Positions 1-8,077 of a stretch of DNA of 64,000 nt are shown here, piece after piece. Each line of letters begins with the position of its first letter. Position 1 is the first letter of the stretch. A model generated the notes under the pieces. That model was not told where the DNA came from and did not search any database. It was given only the letters and a program-made list of their open reading frames with translations. This stretch comes from an uncultured Ruminococcus sp. (GTDB taxonomy: Bacteria; Bacillota; Clostridia; Oscillospirales; Acutalibacteraceae): positions 1 to 64,000 of the forward strand of contig CACXBF010000002.1 in the NCBI GenBank assembly GCA_902765855.1. The letters are read 5' to 3'. The position numbers and the translations under genes are program-made.

Positions 1-11
1 GGCAAAAACAA

Positions 12-135
12 AATGGATGCCTCCTGTACAATACAGGAAGACATCCATGTGTTCAGCTTAATTTATAAATATGTGTCCAGAATTCTGGGTACATATCACA
101 CTTTCGTGTGGGTACAGCTCTTTTTGTTTGCCCTG
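12..135 (-). ncRNA. possible structured RNA with terminator-like 3' hairpin
   Basis: Read on the minus strand, this stretch holds a CACAC-GAAA-GUGUG hairpin (97-110), an AUAUGU/ACAUAU helix around CCAG-AAUU-CUGG (69-96), and then a long hairpin (about 12-50) followed by a T-rich run. No open reading frame is present. It could be a small RNA or a leader/attenuator of a minus-strand gene left of the window. I could not match it to a known RNA class. The hairpins are seen; the RNA is inferred. Confidence 0.35.
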
Positions 136-195
136 AAAACATTATTTTTTATTTTTGCATAATAAATCGTGTAAAAAGCGTGTACAAACAAAAAT

Positions 196-230
196 AAACT
201 CGCACAAACGGCTTGTTTATGCGAGTTTAT
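196..230 (-). terminator. terminator of the tRNA operon
   Basis: On the minus strand an AAACTCGCA stem pairs with TGCGAGTTT and is followed by ATTTTTG, directly downstream of tRNA-Pro. This is a plausible intrinsic terminator for the Gln-Pro tRNA transcript. Confidence 0.6.
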
Positions 231-237
231 TACAGTA

Positions 238-314
238 TGGTCGAGGTGACTGGATTCGAACCAGCGGCCTCTGCGTCCCGAACACAGCGCTCCACCAAGC
301 TGAGCTACACCTCG
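238..314 (-). tRNA. tRNA-Pro (anticodon CGG)
   Basis: The minus strand folds as a cloverleaf. The acceptor CGAGGTG pairs with CACCTCG, discriminator A is followed by an encoded CCA, the T loop reads GGTTCGAATCC, and the anticodon loop TTCGGGA gives CGG, which reads proline CCG. It lies about 35 bases downstream of tRNA-Gln and is probably co-transcribed with it. Confidence 0.93.
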
Positions 315-323
315 TTTAAGAAA

Positions 324-346
324 CCTCGCTCAAAGAGCGAGGTTTT
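324..346. other. perfect hairpin between the two tRNAs
   Basis: CCTCGCTC-AAA-GAGCGAGG followed by TTTT on the plus strand. In the minus-strand tRNA transcript it lies in the Gln-Pro spacer, where it could be a processing hairpin. On the plus strand it looks like a small terminator. The stem shares GAGGT with the tRNA-Pro acceptor. Confidence 0.4.
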
Positions 347-349
347 AGT

Positions 350-423
350 TGGCTGCGGAACTAGGATTCGAACCCAGACAAACAGAGTCAGAGTCTGCTG
401 TGCTACCTTTACACAATTCCGCA
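350..423 (-). tRNA. tRNA-Gln (anticodon CTG)
   Basis: The minus strand shows acceptor TGCGGAA pairing with TTCCGCA (the weak U1-A72 pair usual for tRNA-Gln), discriminator G with encoded CCA, T loop GGTTCGAATCC, and anticodon loop CTCTGAC giving CTG, which reads glutamine CAG. It is the first gene of a two-tRNA operon. Confidence 0.93.
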
Positions 424-463
424 AAACTGATTTATTGCCGTTTGTTGATTGACAACATAGACT

Positions 464-491
464 ATTATACTCTAAATTTCTGAAATGTCAA
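464..491 (-). promoter_or_regulatory. sigma-A type promoter of the tRNA operon
   Basis: On the minus strand TTGACA (486-491) is separated by 16 bases from TATAAT (464-469). Both hexamers match the consensus exactly. Transcription would start about 35 bases before tRNA-Gln. Confidence 0.75.
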
Positions 492-569
492 TAGCTTTTT
501 TGAAAAAAATTTAAAAAACTCCATAAATTTGAAAATTATAAACAAGCTGTAAAATAAATAGTCTTTATA

Positions 570-598
570 TTGCTATAAATTAAAAATTTTGTTATAAT
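570..598 (+). promoter_or_regulatory. promoter of radC
   Basis: TTGCTA (570-575), a 17-base spacer and TATAAT (593-598), about 80 bases upstream of the radC start. Confidence 0.6.
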
Positions 599-678
599 TA
601 AATGGAAATTTTTAATAGAAATAAAGTATCATATGTCTTTAATCTATATAAAAGCCTCAATTACTTGGTGGTGATTTT

Positions 679-1395
679 TTGGAACAGGAAAATAAAAAGA
701 AAAATGTCCATGAAGGGCATAGAGAAAGAATGAGGAATAAATATGTCAATAAGGGCATAGATGTATTTGAGCAGCACGAAATATTAGAAATGCTTTTGTT
801 TTATGCTGTACCAAGAAAGAATACGAATGATATTGCTCATAGACTTTTAGAGGCTTGCGGTTCGCTTTCTGCTGTTTTTGACGCACCGATAGATATTTTA
901 ATGCAGCAGGGACTTTCTTATAATGCGGCCGTTCTTTTGCATATGATACCTGACCTTTCGAGAGCATATCAAAGCGATAAATTTGATAACGAGGAAAAGA
1001 TTATTACAGATGAAAACATAGGTAAAAAGATGGTTCATCTATTTGCAGGAAAAAATGAAGAATGTGTATATGCGTTTTTTCTTGATGCTAAGGGAAAAGA
1101 AAAATATTCAGGTATAATTTCTAAGGGCGATGCAAGCTCTGCACCTATGTTTTCAAAGGATATAGTCGGTATAGCGGCAAGGTGCAAAGCTGTTACAGTT
1201 ATAATTGCACATAATCATCCAAGTGGAATAGCTTTTCCGTCGAGGGCAGATTTAGAGGCAACTGCCGATATAGCCGATGCCTTAGACGCCATAGGGGTAC
1301 ATCTTGCTGACCATATTATTGTTGCTGATAGAGATTATATCTCACTTTCATCAACGCCGCCATTTTCGAGAATGTTTGATTATGACAGCGATTGA
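679..1395 (+). CDS. radC: RadC family protein (JAB/MPN domain)
   Basis: A 238-residue RadC-family protein. The N-terminal half carries the GHRERMRNKY motif and a helix-hairpin-helix-like region. The C-terminal half is a JAB1/MPN+ metalloprotease-like domain with AHNHPSG and a following Asp, the expected zinc ligands. The historical DNA-repair role of RadC is disputed, and the biochemical function of the family is unsettled. The start is TTG, preceded by GGTGGTG. It has its own promoter at 570-598, and another promoter follows before the next gene, so it is probably monocistronic. Confidence 0.9.
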   Translation: MEQENKKKNVHEGHRERMRNKYVNKGIDVFEQHEILEMLLFYAVPRKNTNDIAHRLLEACGSLSAVFDAPIDILMQQGLSYNAAVLLHMIPDLSRAYQSDKFDNEEKIITDENIGKKMVHLFAGKNEECVYAFFLDAKGKEKYSGIISKGDASSAPMFSKDIVGIAARCKAVTVIIAHNHPSGIAFPSRADLEATADIADALDAIGVHLADHIIVADRDYISLSSTPPFSRMFDYDSD

Positions 1396-1424
1396 TTTAT
1401 TACCAAAATGTAAGAGTTTATTAA

Positions 1425-1453
1425 TTGACAATAAATATTTGGATTGATATAAT
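1425..1453 (+). promoter_or_regulatory. consensus promoter of the P-type ATPase
   Basis: TTGACA (1425-1430), 17 bases, TATAAT (1448-1453). Both hexamers and the spacing are a perfect sigma-A match. It is located about 70 bases upstream of the ATG at 1522. Confidence 0.8.
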
Positions 1454-1521
1454 TCTAAATGTAGCTGTTTGTATATAACTATATCAATAATATTTAAAAT
1501 TAAAAATGAGAGGTGTAGCTT

Positions 1522-3894
1522 ATGAGCGAAGAACAAGCTCGGCAGCGTATAAAGGCTGACCCTAAGATTGGCTTAACCGGGGAACAGGTTAAGCGGCAGA
1601 TAGAACTTGATTTAGTTAATCATAATGCAGATGTTCCTACGAAAAGTATAAAGAGAATTATTCTTGATAATACTCTTACGCTTTTTAATATAATTAATAT
1701 TGTTCTCGGTATAGCGGTTTTTCTTGTTGGTTCTTATAAAAATATGCTTTTCCTTGGTGTTATGTTCTGTAATATAGCAATAGGAATTTTTCAGGAAATT
1801 CGTGCGAAGAGAACGATTGATAAGCTTTCTATTATTTCGTCTGTAAAGGTTAAGGTTATCAGAGATGGAAAAATACAGGAAATCGGAGTAAATGATATTG
1901 TACTTGATGACATTTTAGAGCTTTCTAATGGTAATCAGATTCCGTCAGACTGTATATTGATTTCAGGTGGTTGTGATGTTAATGAATCACTTCTTACAGG
2001 TGAATCAGATTCTATACATAAACAAAAAGGCGATAAATTGCTTTCGGGAAGCTTTATAGTAAGTGGCAGCTGTCGTGCGAGAGTAGAATGTGTAGGTAAA
2101 GACAATTATGCTTCATCTATTTCGGCACAGACAAAGTATATTAAGAAAATCAATTCAGAAATTATGGATACTCTAAAGAAGATTATAAAAATAGTAACCT
2201 TCTTTATAGTACCTATTGGAGCAGGTCTTGCAATTCATCAATATAGTCTTCATGGAAATATTAAAGAAACAGTTCTTTCAACTGTAACACAGCTTATAGG
2301 AATGATTCCGGAAGGACTTGTTCTTTTGACAAGTACAGTTCTTGCTGTAAGCGTCATAAGGCTTTCAAAACATAAGGTTCTCGTACAGGAGCTTTACTGT
2401 ATAGAAACCCTCGCAAGAGTAGATGTGCTATGTCTTGATAAGACGGGTACTATTACAGAGGGCTGTATGGAACTTGTTGATGTTATTCCTTATGGTAATA
2501 ACAAAAGCGAACAGATTGAAAAAGCCCTTACGGCATTAACTTCAGCACTTGATGATAATAATGCTACCTTTGCCGCAATCAGAGAAAAATTTCCTAATGA
2601 TACCGATTGGGTAGGGAATAACATTATGCCATTCTCATCTGAAAAGAAATGGTCTGGTGCTAATTTTGAGAAAGAAGGTACTTATGTAATCGGTGCGGCT
2701 GAATTTATTCTAAAGGATAAAATTCCTCATGAACTTTCAGAACTTTTAGCGAAATATTCAAAGGGTTATCGTTCGCTTATAATAGTTCATTCAAAGAATG
2801 ACTTTAATGATAGAGATTTACCAGATGATTTGGAAATTTGTGGCTTGTTGCTTCTTGTCGATAAAATTCGTGCAGAAGCTCCGCAAACTTTGCAATATTT
2901 TGATGAACAGGGTGTTGAGATTAAGGTTATTTCAGGCGATAATGTTCTCACTGTTTCTGATGTCGCAAGAAGAGCGGGAGTTAAAAACTACGATAAGTAT
3001 GTTGATGCAACAACTCTCAAAACTGACGAAGATATAGAAAAAGCGATACTTGAAAATACCGTATTCGGCAGAGTAACACCGGCACAAAAGAAAAAGTTCG
3101 TACAAGCGCTTCAAGCTAATGGACATACAGTAGCTATGACAGGTGATGGCGTTAATGATGTTCTTGCACTTAAAGAGGCCGATTGCAGTGTTGCTATGGC
3201 TTCAGGAAGTGATGCTGCAAGAAATGTATCGCAGCTTGTGTTGCTAAATTCTAATTTCGCATCTATGCCAAAGGTTGTTGCAGAGGGCAGACGAACTATA
3301 AATAATATAGAGCGTTCAGCATCGTTATTCTTGGTTAAGACAATCTATATGACGGTTCTTGCTATAATCTTCCTTTTCGTAAATACTGCCGCACCATTTG
3401 AACCAATTCAAATGACGCTTGTTAATGCATTTACAATAGGTATTCCGTCTTTTATACTTGCACTTGAGCCAAATAAAAACAGAATTAAAGGTTCATTCTT
3501 TAATAATATTGTTAAAAGTTCATTGCCTGGAGGACTTGCGTCGGTTGTAAGCGTTATGCTTGTAATTATTTCTGAAAGTATACTTAAAATTTCTCATGAG
3601 CAATATGTAACGCTTGCAGTAGCAGTGGTTTCCGTTATGGGAATAATAGTTCTCTTTGAAAAATGCTTGCCGTTTAATAAGCTTAGAATTGCACTTTTTG
3701 TAACGATGATAGCAGGCTTGGCAATAGGTATTTTATGCTTTAGAAATCTATTCTCGCTTACATTATTTACTGGTAAAATGACAATAAACTTAGTTGTAAT
3801 ATTTGCAATTTGCGTCTTGATTTTCTGGTTATTCAGAAAGATTACAATGCATATAGTGAATAAAATAGAAAATAAGCAAAGGATAAAAAGATAA
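1522..3894 (+). CDS. cation-translocating P-type ATPase, CtpE-like
   Basis: A 790-residue integral membrane ion pump. Visible motifs are the phosphorylation site CLDKTGTITEG, the actuator-domain TGES loop (LLTGESDS), the hinge MTGDGVNDVLALKEAD, and a membrane motif IPEGLVLLTST in M4. There is no N-terminal heavy-metal-binding CxxC domain, which argues against a copper or zinc/cadmium pump. The PEGL motif and the region around the phosphorylation site resemble mycobacterial CtpE, for which calcium uptake has been reported. The substrate here is therefore only inferred to be Ca2+ or a similar cation. The start ATG follows GAGGTG. The gene is monocistronic with its own promoter and terminator. 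Confidence 0.85.
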   Translation: MSEEQARQRIKADPKIGLTGEQVKRQIELDLVNHNADVPTKSIKRIILDNTLTLFNIINIVLGIAVFLVGSYKNMLFLGVMFCNIAIGIFQEIRAKRTIDKLSIISSVKVKVIRDGKIQEIGVNDIVLDDILELSNGNQIPSDCILISGGCDVNESLLTGESDSIHKQKGDKLLSGSFIVSGSCRARVECVGKDNYASSISAQTKYIKKINSEIMDTLKKIIKIVTFFIVPIGAGLAIHQYSLHGNIKETVLSTVTQLIGMIPEGLVLLTSTVLAVSVIRLSKHKVLVQELYCIETLARVDVLCLDKTGTITEGCMELVDVIPYGNNKSEQIEKALTALTSALDDNNATFAAIREKFPNDTDWVGNNIMPFSSEKKWSGANFEKEGTYVIGAAEFILKDKIPHELSELLAKYSKGYRSLIIVHSKNDFNDRDLPDDLEICGLLLLVDKIRAEAPQTLQYFDEQGVEIKVISGDNVLTVSDVARRAGVKNYDKYVDATTLKTDEDIEKAILENTVFGRVTPAQKKKFVQALQANGHTVAMTGDGVNDVLALKEADCSVAMASGSDAARNVSQLVLLNSNFASMPKVVAEGRRTINNIERSASLFLVKTIYMTVLAIIFLFVNTAAPFEPIQMTLVNAFTIGIPSFILALEPNKNRIKGSFFNNIVKSSLPGGLASVVSVMLVIISESILKISHEQYVTLAVAVVSVMGIIVLFEKCLPFNKLRIALFVTMIAGLAIGILCFRNLFSLTLFTGKMTINLVVIFAICVLIFWLFRKITMHIVNKIENKQRIKR

Positions 3895-3927
3895 TTATTA
3901 ATTTTAATTTAAAATAAGATATTATAT

Positions 3928-3972
3928 AAAAGCACTTGATTCCATTTTTATTGGGATTGAGTGCTTTTTATT
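3928..3972 (+). terminator. intrinsic terminator after the P-type ATPase
   Basis: AAAAGCACTTGATTCCA pairs with TGGGATTGAGTGCTTTTT across a T-rich loop and is followed by ATTTTG. Confidence 0.75.
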
Positions 3973-4098
3973 TTGAAATTTTTATAAATCCAAATGAATA
4001 GAAGAAAGGTCTGTCTGCATATAAATAATTTGTTGATATATCAATCTTCCTTAAAGAGGTCAAGTACATTTTTAATGTTATAGTAGGAGGAAAATGAA

Positions 4099-4431
4099 AT
4101 GACAGAGAAAGAACTCAGAAGACTGAATCGCAGAGAACTTCTTGAAATGCTTATTATGCAAGAAAAAAAGTTGGAACGGCTTCAGAAAAAGCTTGATGAA
4201 GCTGAGGCGGATCTTAGTGAAAGGCGTATAGCTATTAAGGAATCAGGCTCTATTGCAGAAGCAGCCTTAAAGTTGAATGGTGTTTTTATTGCGGCACAAA
4301 AGGCGGCTGAACAATATATAGATAATATTAAAATGCTTAATTCCGTAGCAGAAAAGCCGATTGATGAAGTAATAGCCGACAACAGCGTTGAATTTAAACT
4401 ATCGAAAGGAAAAGAAAATGAAAAGTCGTAG
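4099..4431 (+). CDS. small coiled-coil protein of the pilus operon, unknown function
   Basis: A 110-residue, highly charged, predominantly helical protein. Residues 1-45 are rich in Leu/Glu/Lys with heptad character (coiled coil), and the C-terminal half is Ala-rich helix. No signal peptide or membrane segment is visible, so it is cytoplasmic. The start ATG follows AGGAGG. The stop overlaps the start of the signal peptidase gene by 14 bases, so the two are translationally coupled and it is the first gene of the pilus operon. I do not recognise a characterised family; a scaffold or septum-associated role would be a guess. Confidence 0.8.
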   Translation: MTEKELRRLNRRELLEMLIMQEKKLERLQKKLDEAEADLSERRIAIKESGSIAEAALKLNGVFIAAQKAAEQYIDNIKMLNSVAEKPIDEVIADNSVEFKLSKGKENEKS

Positions 4432-4996
4432 TAAACATCTATATAAAGAAATTCCGACCTTAGAACAGCTTGAAAAGGAATTACACAGAGAAAAGTATAA
4501 ATCGAAGTATAGGAAGATTTTGCGAAGTACATTTTTTGCACTTGTAATTGTATCTGCTTTCAGTGTGTTAGTAGCAACTTTATTTTTGCCTGTATTGCAG
4601 ATTTATGGAAACTCAATGTCACCGACCTTTTCGGAAGGGGATATAGTAGTTTCTGTTAAGGACGGAAATTATAATACAGGAGATATAATTGCATTCTACT
4701 ATAATAACCATATACTTGTTAAGCGAATAGTCGCAGGTTCTATGCAATGGGTAAATATAGATGATAAGGGAAATGTTTATGTTGATGATAAGCTTTTAGA
4801 CGAACCGTATGTAACTGAAAAATCCTATGGCGAAAATGACATAAAATATCCCTATCAAGTACCAGAAAATTCGTTTTTTGTAATGGGTGATCATAGAAAA
4901 ACAAGCATAGATTCCAGAAAATCGGTGGTCGGCTGTGTAAATAGGGAAGAAATAGTCGGAAAAATAATTTTCAGAGTTTATAAACAAAAAACATAA
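4418..4996 (+). CDS. lepB: signal peptidase I
   Basis: A 192-residue type I signal peptidase. A basic cytoplasmic N-terminus is followed by one membrane segment (about 36-60) and the catalytic domain, with the nucleophile Ser66 in GNSMSPT, the general base Lys102 in LVKRIVA, and a conserved MGDHRKTSIDSR box. The Ser/Lys dyad identifies a bacterial-type enzyme, not the Ser/His ER-type SipW. The start chosen is ATG 4418, behind AAAGGAAAAG; an upstream TTG extension lies inside the preceding gene and has no ribosome site. It lies directly before the pilin and probably processes the pilus precursors. Confidence 0.9.
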   Translation: MKSRSKHLYKEIPTLEQLEKELHREKYKSKYRKILRSTFFALVIVSAFSVLVATLFLPVLQIYGNSMSPTFSEGDIVVSVKDGNYNTGDIIAFYYNNHILVKRIVAGSMQWVNIDDKGNVYVDDKLLDEPYVTEKSYGENDIKYPYQVPENSFFVMGDHRKTSIDSRKSVVGCVNREEIVGKIIFRVYKQKT

Positions 4997-5033
4997 TTGG
5001 TAGTTACTTCAGTAGCATTTTTTAATGCAAGAA

Positions 5034-5067
5034 TATCCATTGTATTTACGAACTAAAGCAATGGAAA
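5034..5067 (+). other. intercistronic hairpin before the pilin gene
   Basis: TCCATTG and CAATGGA pair around a 16-base loop in the roughly 100-base gap between signal peptidase and pilin. There is no T-tract, so it may stabilise or mark a processing point in the operon mRNA and not terminate it. Confidence 0.35.
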
Positions 5068-5094
5068 TACCCCACGATAAGAGAGGCATAAGTT

Positions 5095-7623
5095 ATGAGA
5101 AATGAATTTCAGTTTGAGCTTGAAAAACTGAACCTTAGACATAGGCGAAAGCGTGTGTGGTATCGTATCATTTCAGTGCTGTGTAGTATAGCAGTATTTG
5201 TGACAACATATGCGTTGATATTGCCTGCAATTACCTTAGAGGCTTCATCAGATTCTTTTATCATAGAAGAAAAACTGCCACAAATATATGAACTTTCAGA
5301 CGGAAAACTTAAAGAGTGTCAAGAATTAAGCAAAAAAAGCTCAATCAATATAGAGTCTTTTATCGGCAGAACAATTTATCTAAGGTCAACGCAAGAAACA
5401 CAAAATATATATTTCAGTGGTAATACAAGCTCGTTTAAAGTTAACAATAGCGATTACATAAATTTTGATAGTGATATCGGCTTATTGACAATTCAAAAAG
5501 ATATTCCTAAGGGTACAACAGTTATTTTAGGTTCAGAATTATCAGAAAAAAGCATAAATATAAAAATAATTAATGAGTGCAACATAAGCTTTGATACTAA
5601 TGGTGGAAACGGAGTATTTGAAAAAATAACAGGTTCAAGCGATGAGATATATACTCTGCCGAAAGAAGAACCTATATTAAAAGATAAATGCTTTATAGGC
5701 TGGAAAGCATCTGACGGAACGATATACAAATCAGCAGGTGCCTATAAGCTTACAGAAGATGCCGCTCTCATAGCACAATGGAAAGATATAGATTATGGCG
5801 CATATGAAAGTACCTATCAAAAAGTGCTTGAAGCCTCTACACTCGATGAATTGTGGTCTATACTTGGTGATAGCGAGTTTGAGGATTTTTGGATAAGTCT
5901 TAATGAAAACGAGCAATCAACCTTTGAGAAAAAGTATCAGAAACTTTTAAACGATACTGCTTCACAGCAAGAATTGAACGCAAATTCAGAAACACTTTCT
6001 GTAAGCGTTTCTGGTAAGCTTCCAAAGGATAGCATTCTCAAGCTAAATAATGTATCTGAAAAAATGTCCGATTACATCAAGGAAAATCTTCAAGGATTGG
6101 AAGATGAACTTCCTTTTGAGGTTAAGCTTGATACATTGGATATTTCAGTAGTGGATAAGTATGGTCATAAATTTACTCCAAGCGAACCGCTTAAAATGAA
6201 TATTAAAAAGCTTAATGGCAGTTACGATTCTGAAAAATATGATTTATTTGTTGCTCATCTTATGGACGATACTTTGGCAATAGATAAGGCGATAGATTCC
6301 GACACACTTCAATTTGCCGAGCTTTCTGAAGAAAGCTTGCCATTATTTAAAGATGAGCTTAATGCAGTTCCTTCATCAGCAGAAAAATCAGATGATAGCA
6401 TTGCATATACCGAACATAAAGCAGAATCAAATCAAGATGGAAGTATTACCATTCCTGTTGAAAGCTTTTCTATATATCAGGTGGCTTCTGTAAATGTCAC
6501 CACAGGAACTTATATCAGAGCAAATTCAACTATAGAAATGAATGTCGGCGAAAGCAGAGTTTTCTATGAAAATACCAATGAAGCTCACGCCACTTGGACT
6601 GTTACCGACCCGACAGACGCTGTTCTCTGGAATTTGCACGACCCCGGCAAACAAATAGAAAACGAAAAATGGATGCAAAAATATGTATGGATAAAGATTA
6701 CAGCACAGCACCCGGCAGATAAGATTACAGTAACGGCTAAATACGGAAATAGCAATAAGAGTGAGAAATTTTATATATCAATACCGGAACCAAATTTCTA
6801 TATTCAAAATTCTATACCTAAAGACGGCAATATTTCCGTACATTCAGATATTCAAAATGTTGTTTCATACAAATGGAGTAAAGAATCCGGAAAGATTGTT
6901 GATGAGGCGCTATATCCGAATGACACTTCTCGTATAAATGTTACTATTGATATAGAATTGACATATAGCGGAACACTTATGGCAAATGCTGATATTGGCG
7001 TTGAAGATGTAGAGAAAAACACAAATACAGCTGAACTTCAATGGATAACTGACAAGGGCGAATATAACGACGAAGAAAAGACAGTTGTTACTTATACATT
7101 TGGTCTTGGTATATTAAAATATGTTGCAAATACAGAAGAGCGTACACCGCTTGCAGGTGCAAAATTCCAGCTTAAAGATTCAAACGGAAATGTTATCACA
7201 CTTTTGAAGTCCAAGAGTATGAACGATGTTTATTATATCAATAATGCTACAACACAAGCTTATGCAGATTGTGTATATACAGATACGACAAGTGTATTAA
7301 ATGAAGTTATAACTCCTGCTGATGGTGAAATCCTTATAATCGGTCTTAAAGACGGAGGTTATCAGTTCGTTGAAACAGCTGCACCGGCAGGCTATAACCA
7401 GCTTAAAGACCCTGTTAATGTAACAGTAAGCAAAGATACTTCTGATGCTACTATTGATGATATAAACTGCGTAATAACTCCATTAGCTAACTCAAAGGGT
7501 ACACTTCTTCCTGAAACAGGTGGGGTAGGTACAATAATCTTTATATCACTTGGTGCGTTGATTGCTGTGGGTGCTGGTTTATTCCTTGTAACAAATAAGA
7601 GAATGAGCAAAGAAGATATTTAA
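5095..7623 (+). CDS. sortase-anchored major pilin/adhesin (SpaA-like, LPETGG)
   Basis: An 842-residue cell-wall protein. A basic N-terminus precedes one hydrophobic signal segment (about 22-44, ending in ALILPAITLEA). Residues about 160-230 form a Listeria/Bacteroides-type repeat (FDTNGG ... GW ... AQW). Residues about 680-800 are a SpaA/Cna-B-like domain with a classical pilin E-box, YQFVETAAPAGY (Glu near 760). The sorting signal LPETGG (about 805) is followed by a membrane helix and a KRMSKEDI tail. The E-box plus LPXTG next to a class C sortase identifies a sortase-polymerised pilus subunit. I could not identify a clear pilin-motif lysine. It is followed by a terminator and repeat copy A, so the sortase downstream may be partly uncoupled. 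Confidence 0.87.
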   Translation: MRNEFQFELEKLNLRHRRKRVWYRIISVLCSIAVFVTTYALILPAITLEASSDSFIIEEKLPQIYELSDGKLKECQELSKKSSINIESFIGRTIYLRSTQETQNIYFSGNTSSFKVNNSDYINFDSDIGLLTIQKDIPKGTTVILGSELSEKSINIKIINECNISFDTNGGNGVFEKITGSSDEIYTLPKEEPILKDKCFIGWKASDGTIYKSAGAYKLTEDAALIAQWKDIDYGAYESTYQKVLEASTLDELWSILGDSEFEDFWISLNENEQSTFEKKYQKLLNDTASQQELNANSETLSVSVSGKLPKDSILKLNNVSEKMSDYIKENLQGLEDELPFEVKLDTLDISVVDKYGHKFTPSEPLKMNIKKLNGSYDSEKYDLFVAHLMDDTLAIDKAIDSDTLQFAELSEESLPLFKDELNAVPSSAEKSDDSIAYTEHKAESNQDGSITIPVESFSIYQVASVNVTTGTYIRANSTIEMNVGESRVFYENTNEAHATWTVTDPTDAVLWNLHDPGKQIENEKWMQKYVWIKITAQHPADKITVTAKYGNSNKSEKFYISIPEPNFYIQNSIPKDGNISVHSDIQNVVSYKWSKESGKIVDEALYPNDTSRINVTIDIELTYSGTLMANADIGVEDVEKNTNTAELQWITDKGEYNDEEKTVVTYTFGLGILKYVANTEERTPLAGAKFQLKDSNGNVITLLKSKSMNDVYYINNATTQAYADCVYTDTTSVLNEVITPADGEILIIGLKDGGYQFVETAAPAGYNQLKDPVNVTVSKDTSDATIDDINCVITPLANSKGTLLPETGGVGTIIFISLGALIAVGAGLFLVTNKRMSKEDI

Positions 7624-7643
7624 AGCTATATAAAGTATTTCTC

Positions 7644-7680
7644 CGAGGGAGAGCGAAACTCCGCTCTTCCTCGATTTTTA
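7644..7680 (+). terminator. terminator after the pilin gene
   Basis: CGAGGGAGAGCG-AAACTC-CGCTCTTCCTCG followed by ATTTTTA: a strong GC-rich stem with a T-run. It probably lowers read-through from the abundant pilin message into the sortase gene. Confidence 0.75.
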
Positions 7681-7990
7681 TGCGGTGGCGTGCCGCCACT
7701 GTCAAGACACGGAATCGCATCAGATGACTATCTGCGACAAGTCTCGCTCGTAATATATTAGGGAAGATTGTTGCCGCGGTCGAGGAAATTCTCAATTAAC
7801 TACTGTACTTTCCTAAGACAGCTAAAAGTTTTGCTCAAGCTTTTTCAAAAGCTTGCAGTTTCCAAAGGCAGAGCCTTTGGTCGCCGTCCGCAGACGGCGA
7901 AACTCTCTATACTTCTTTAAGCGCAGGAGGGTAGAAAAACATTCCGGTGGAATGTTTTTCGTAGGGAACCCTCGCAGGGGGTTCACTGAA
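7681..7990 (+). repeat. dispersed modular intergenic repeat, copy A (left part)
   Basis: This is non-coding. It shares the block from GTCAAGACACGGAATCG (7701) through CGACAAGTCTCGCTCGT (7735) and GCGGTCGAGGAAATT, then the GCTTGCAGTTTCCAAAGG block, with copy D in the same orientation and copy C in inverse orientation. It ends in a string of mini-hairpins: CCAAAGG-CAGAG-CCTTTGG, CGCCGTC/GACGGCG, and AAAAACATTCC/GGAATGTTTTT. It lies inside the pilus operon. No terminal repeats or target duplications are obvious. Confidence 0.7.
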
Positions 7991-8077
7991 AGATAATGTT
8001 GCTAAAACCTTGAACTTGATAGCTTTTCAAAGCTACTATCGAACCCTAAATAAAATGATAAGCATGGGAAGATAGCT

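Noticed and set aside
12..135. c-di-GMP-I riboswitch suggested by AGGGCAAAC on the minus strand
   Set aside because: The rest of the class (the ACGCAAAGCC block and receptor helix) is missing.
213..452. Open frame of 79 codons across the tRNA pair
   Set aside because: It runs antisense through two complete cloverleaf tRNAs and has no ribosome site.
4418..4996. SipW-type (ER-like) signal peptidase
   Set aside because: The general base is Lys102 in a bacterial-type Ser/Lys dyad, where SipW enzymes have His.
7681..7990. Insertion sequence or transposon remnant
   Set aside because: No transposase reading frame, no terminal inverted repeats and no target duplication could be seen; classed as a non-coding repeat.
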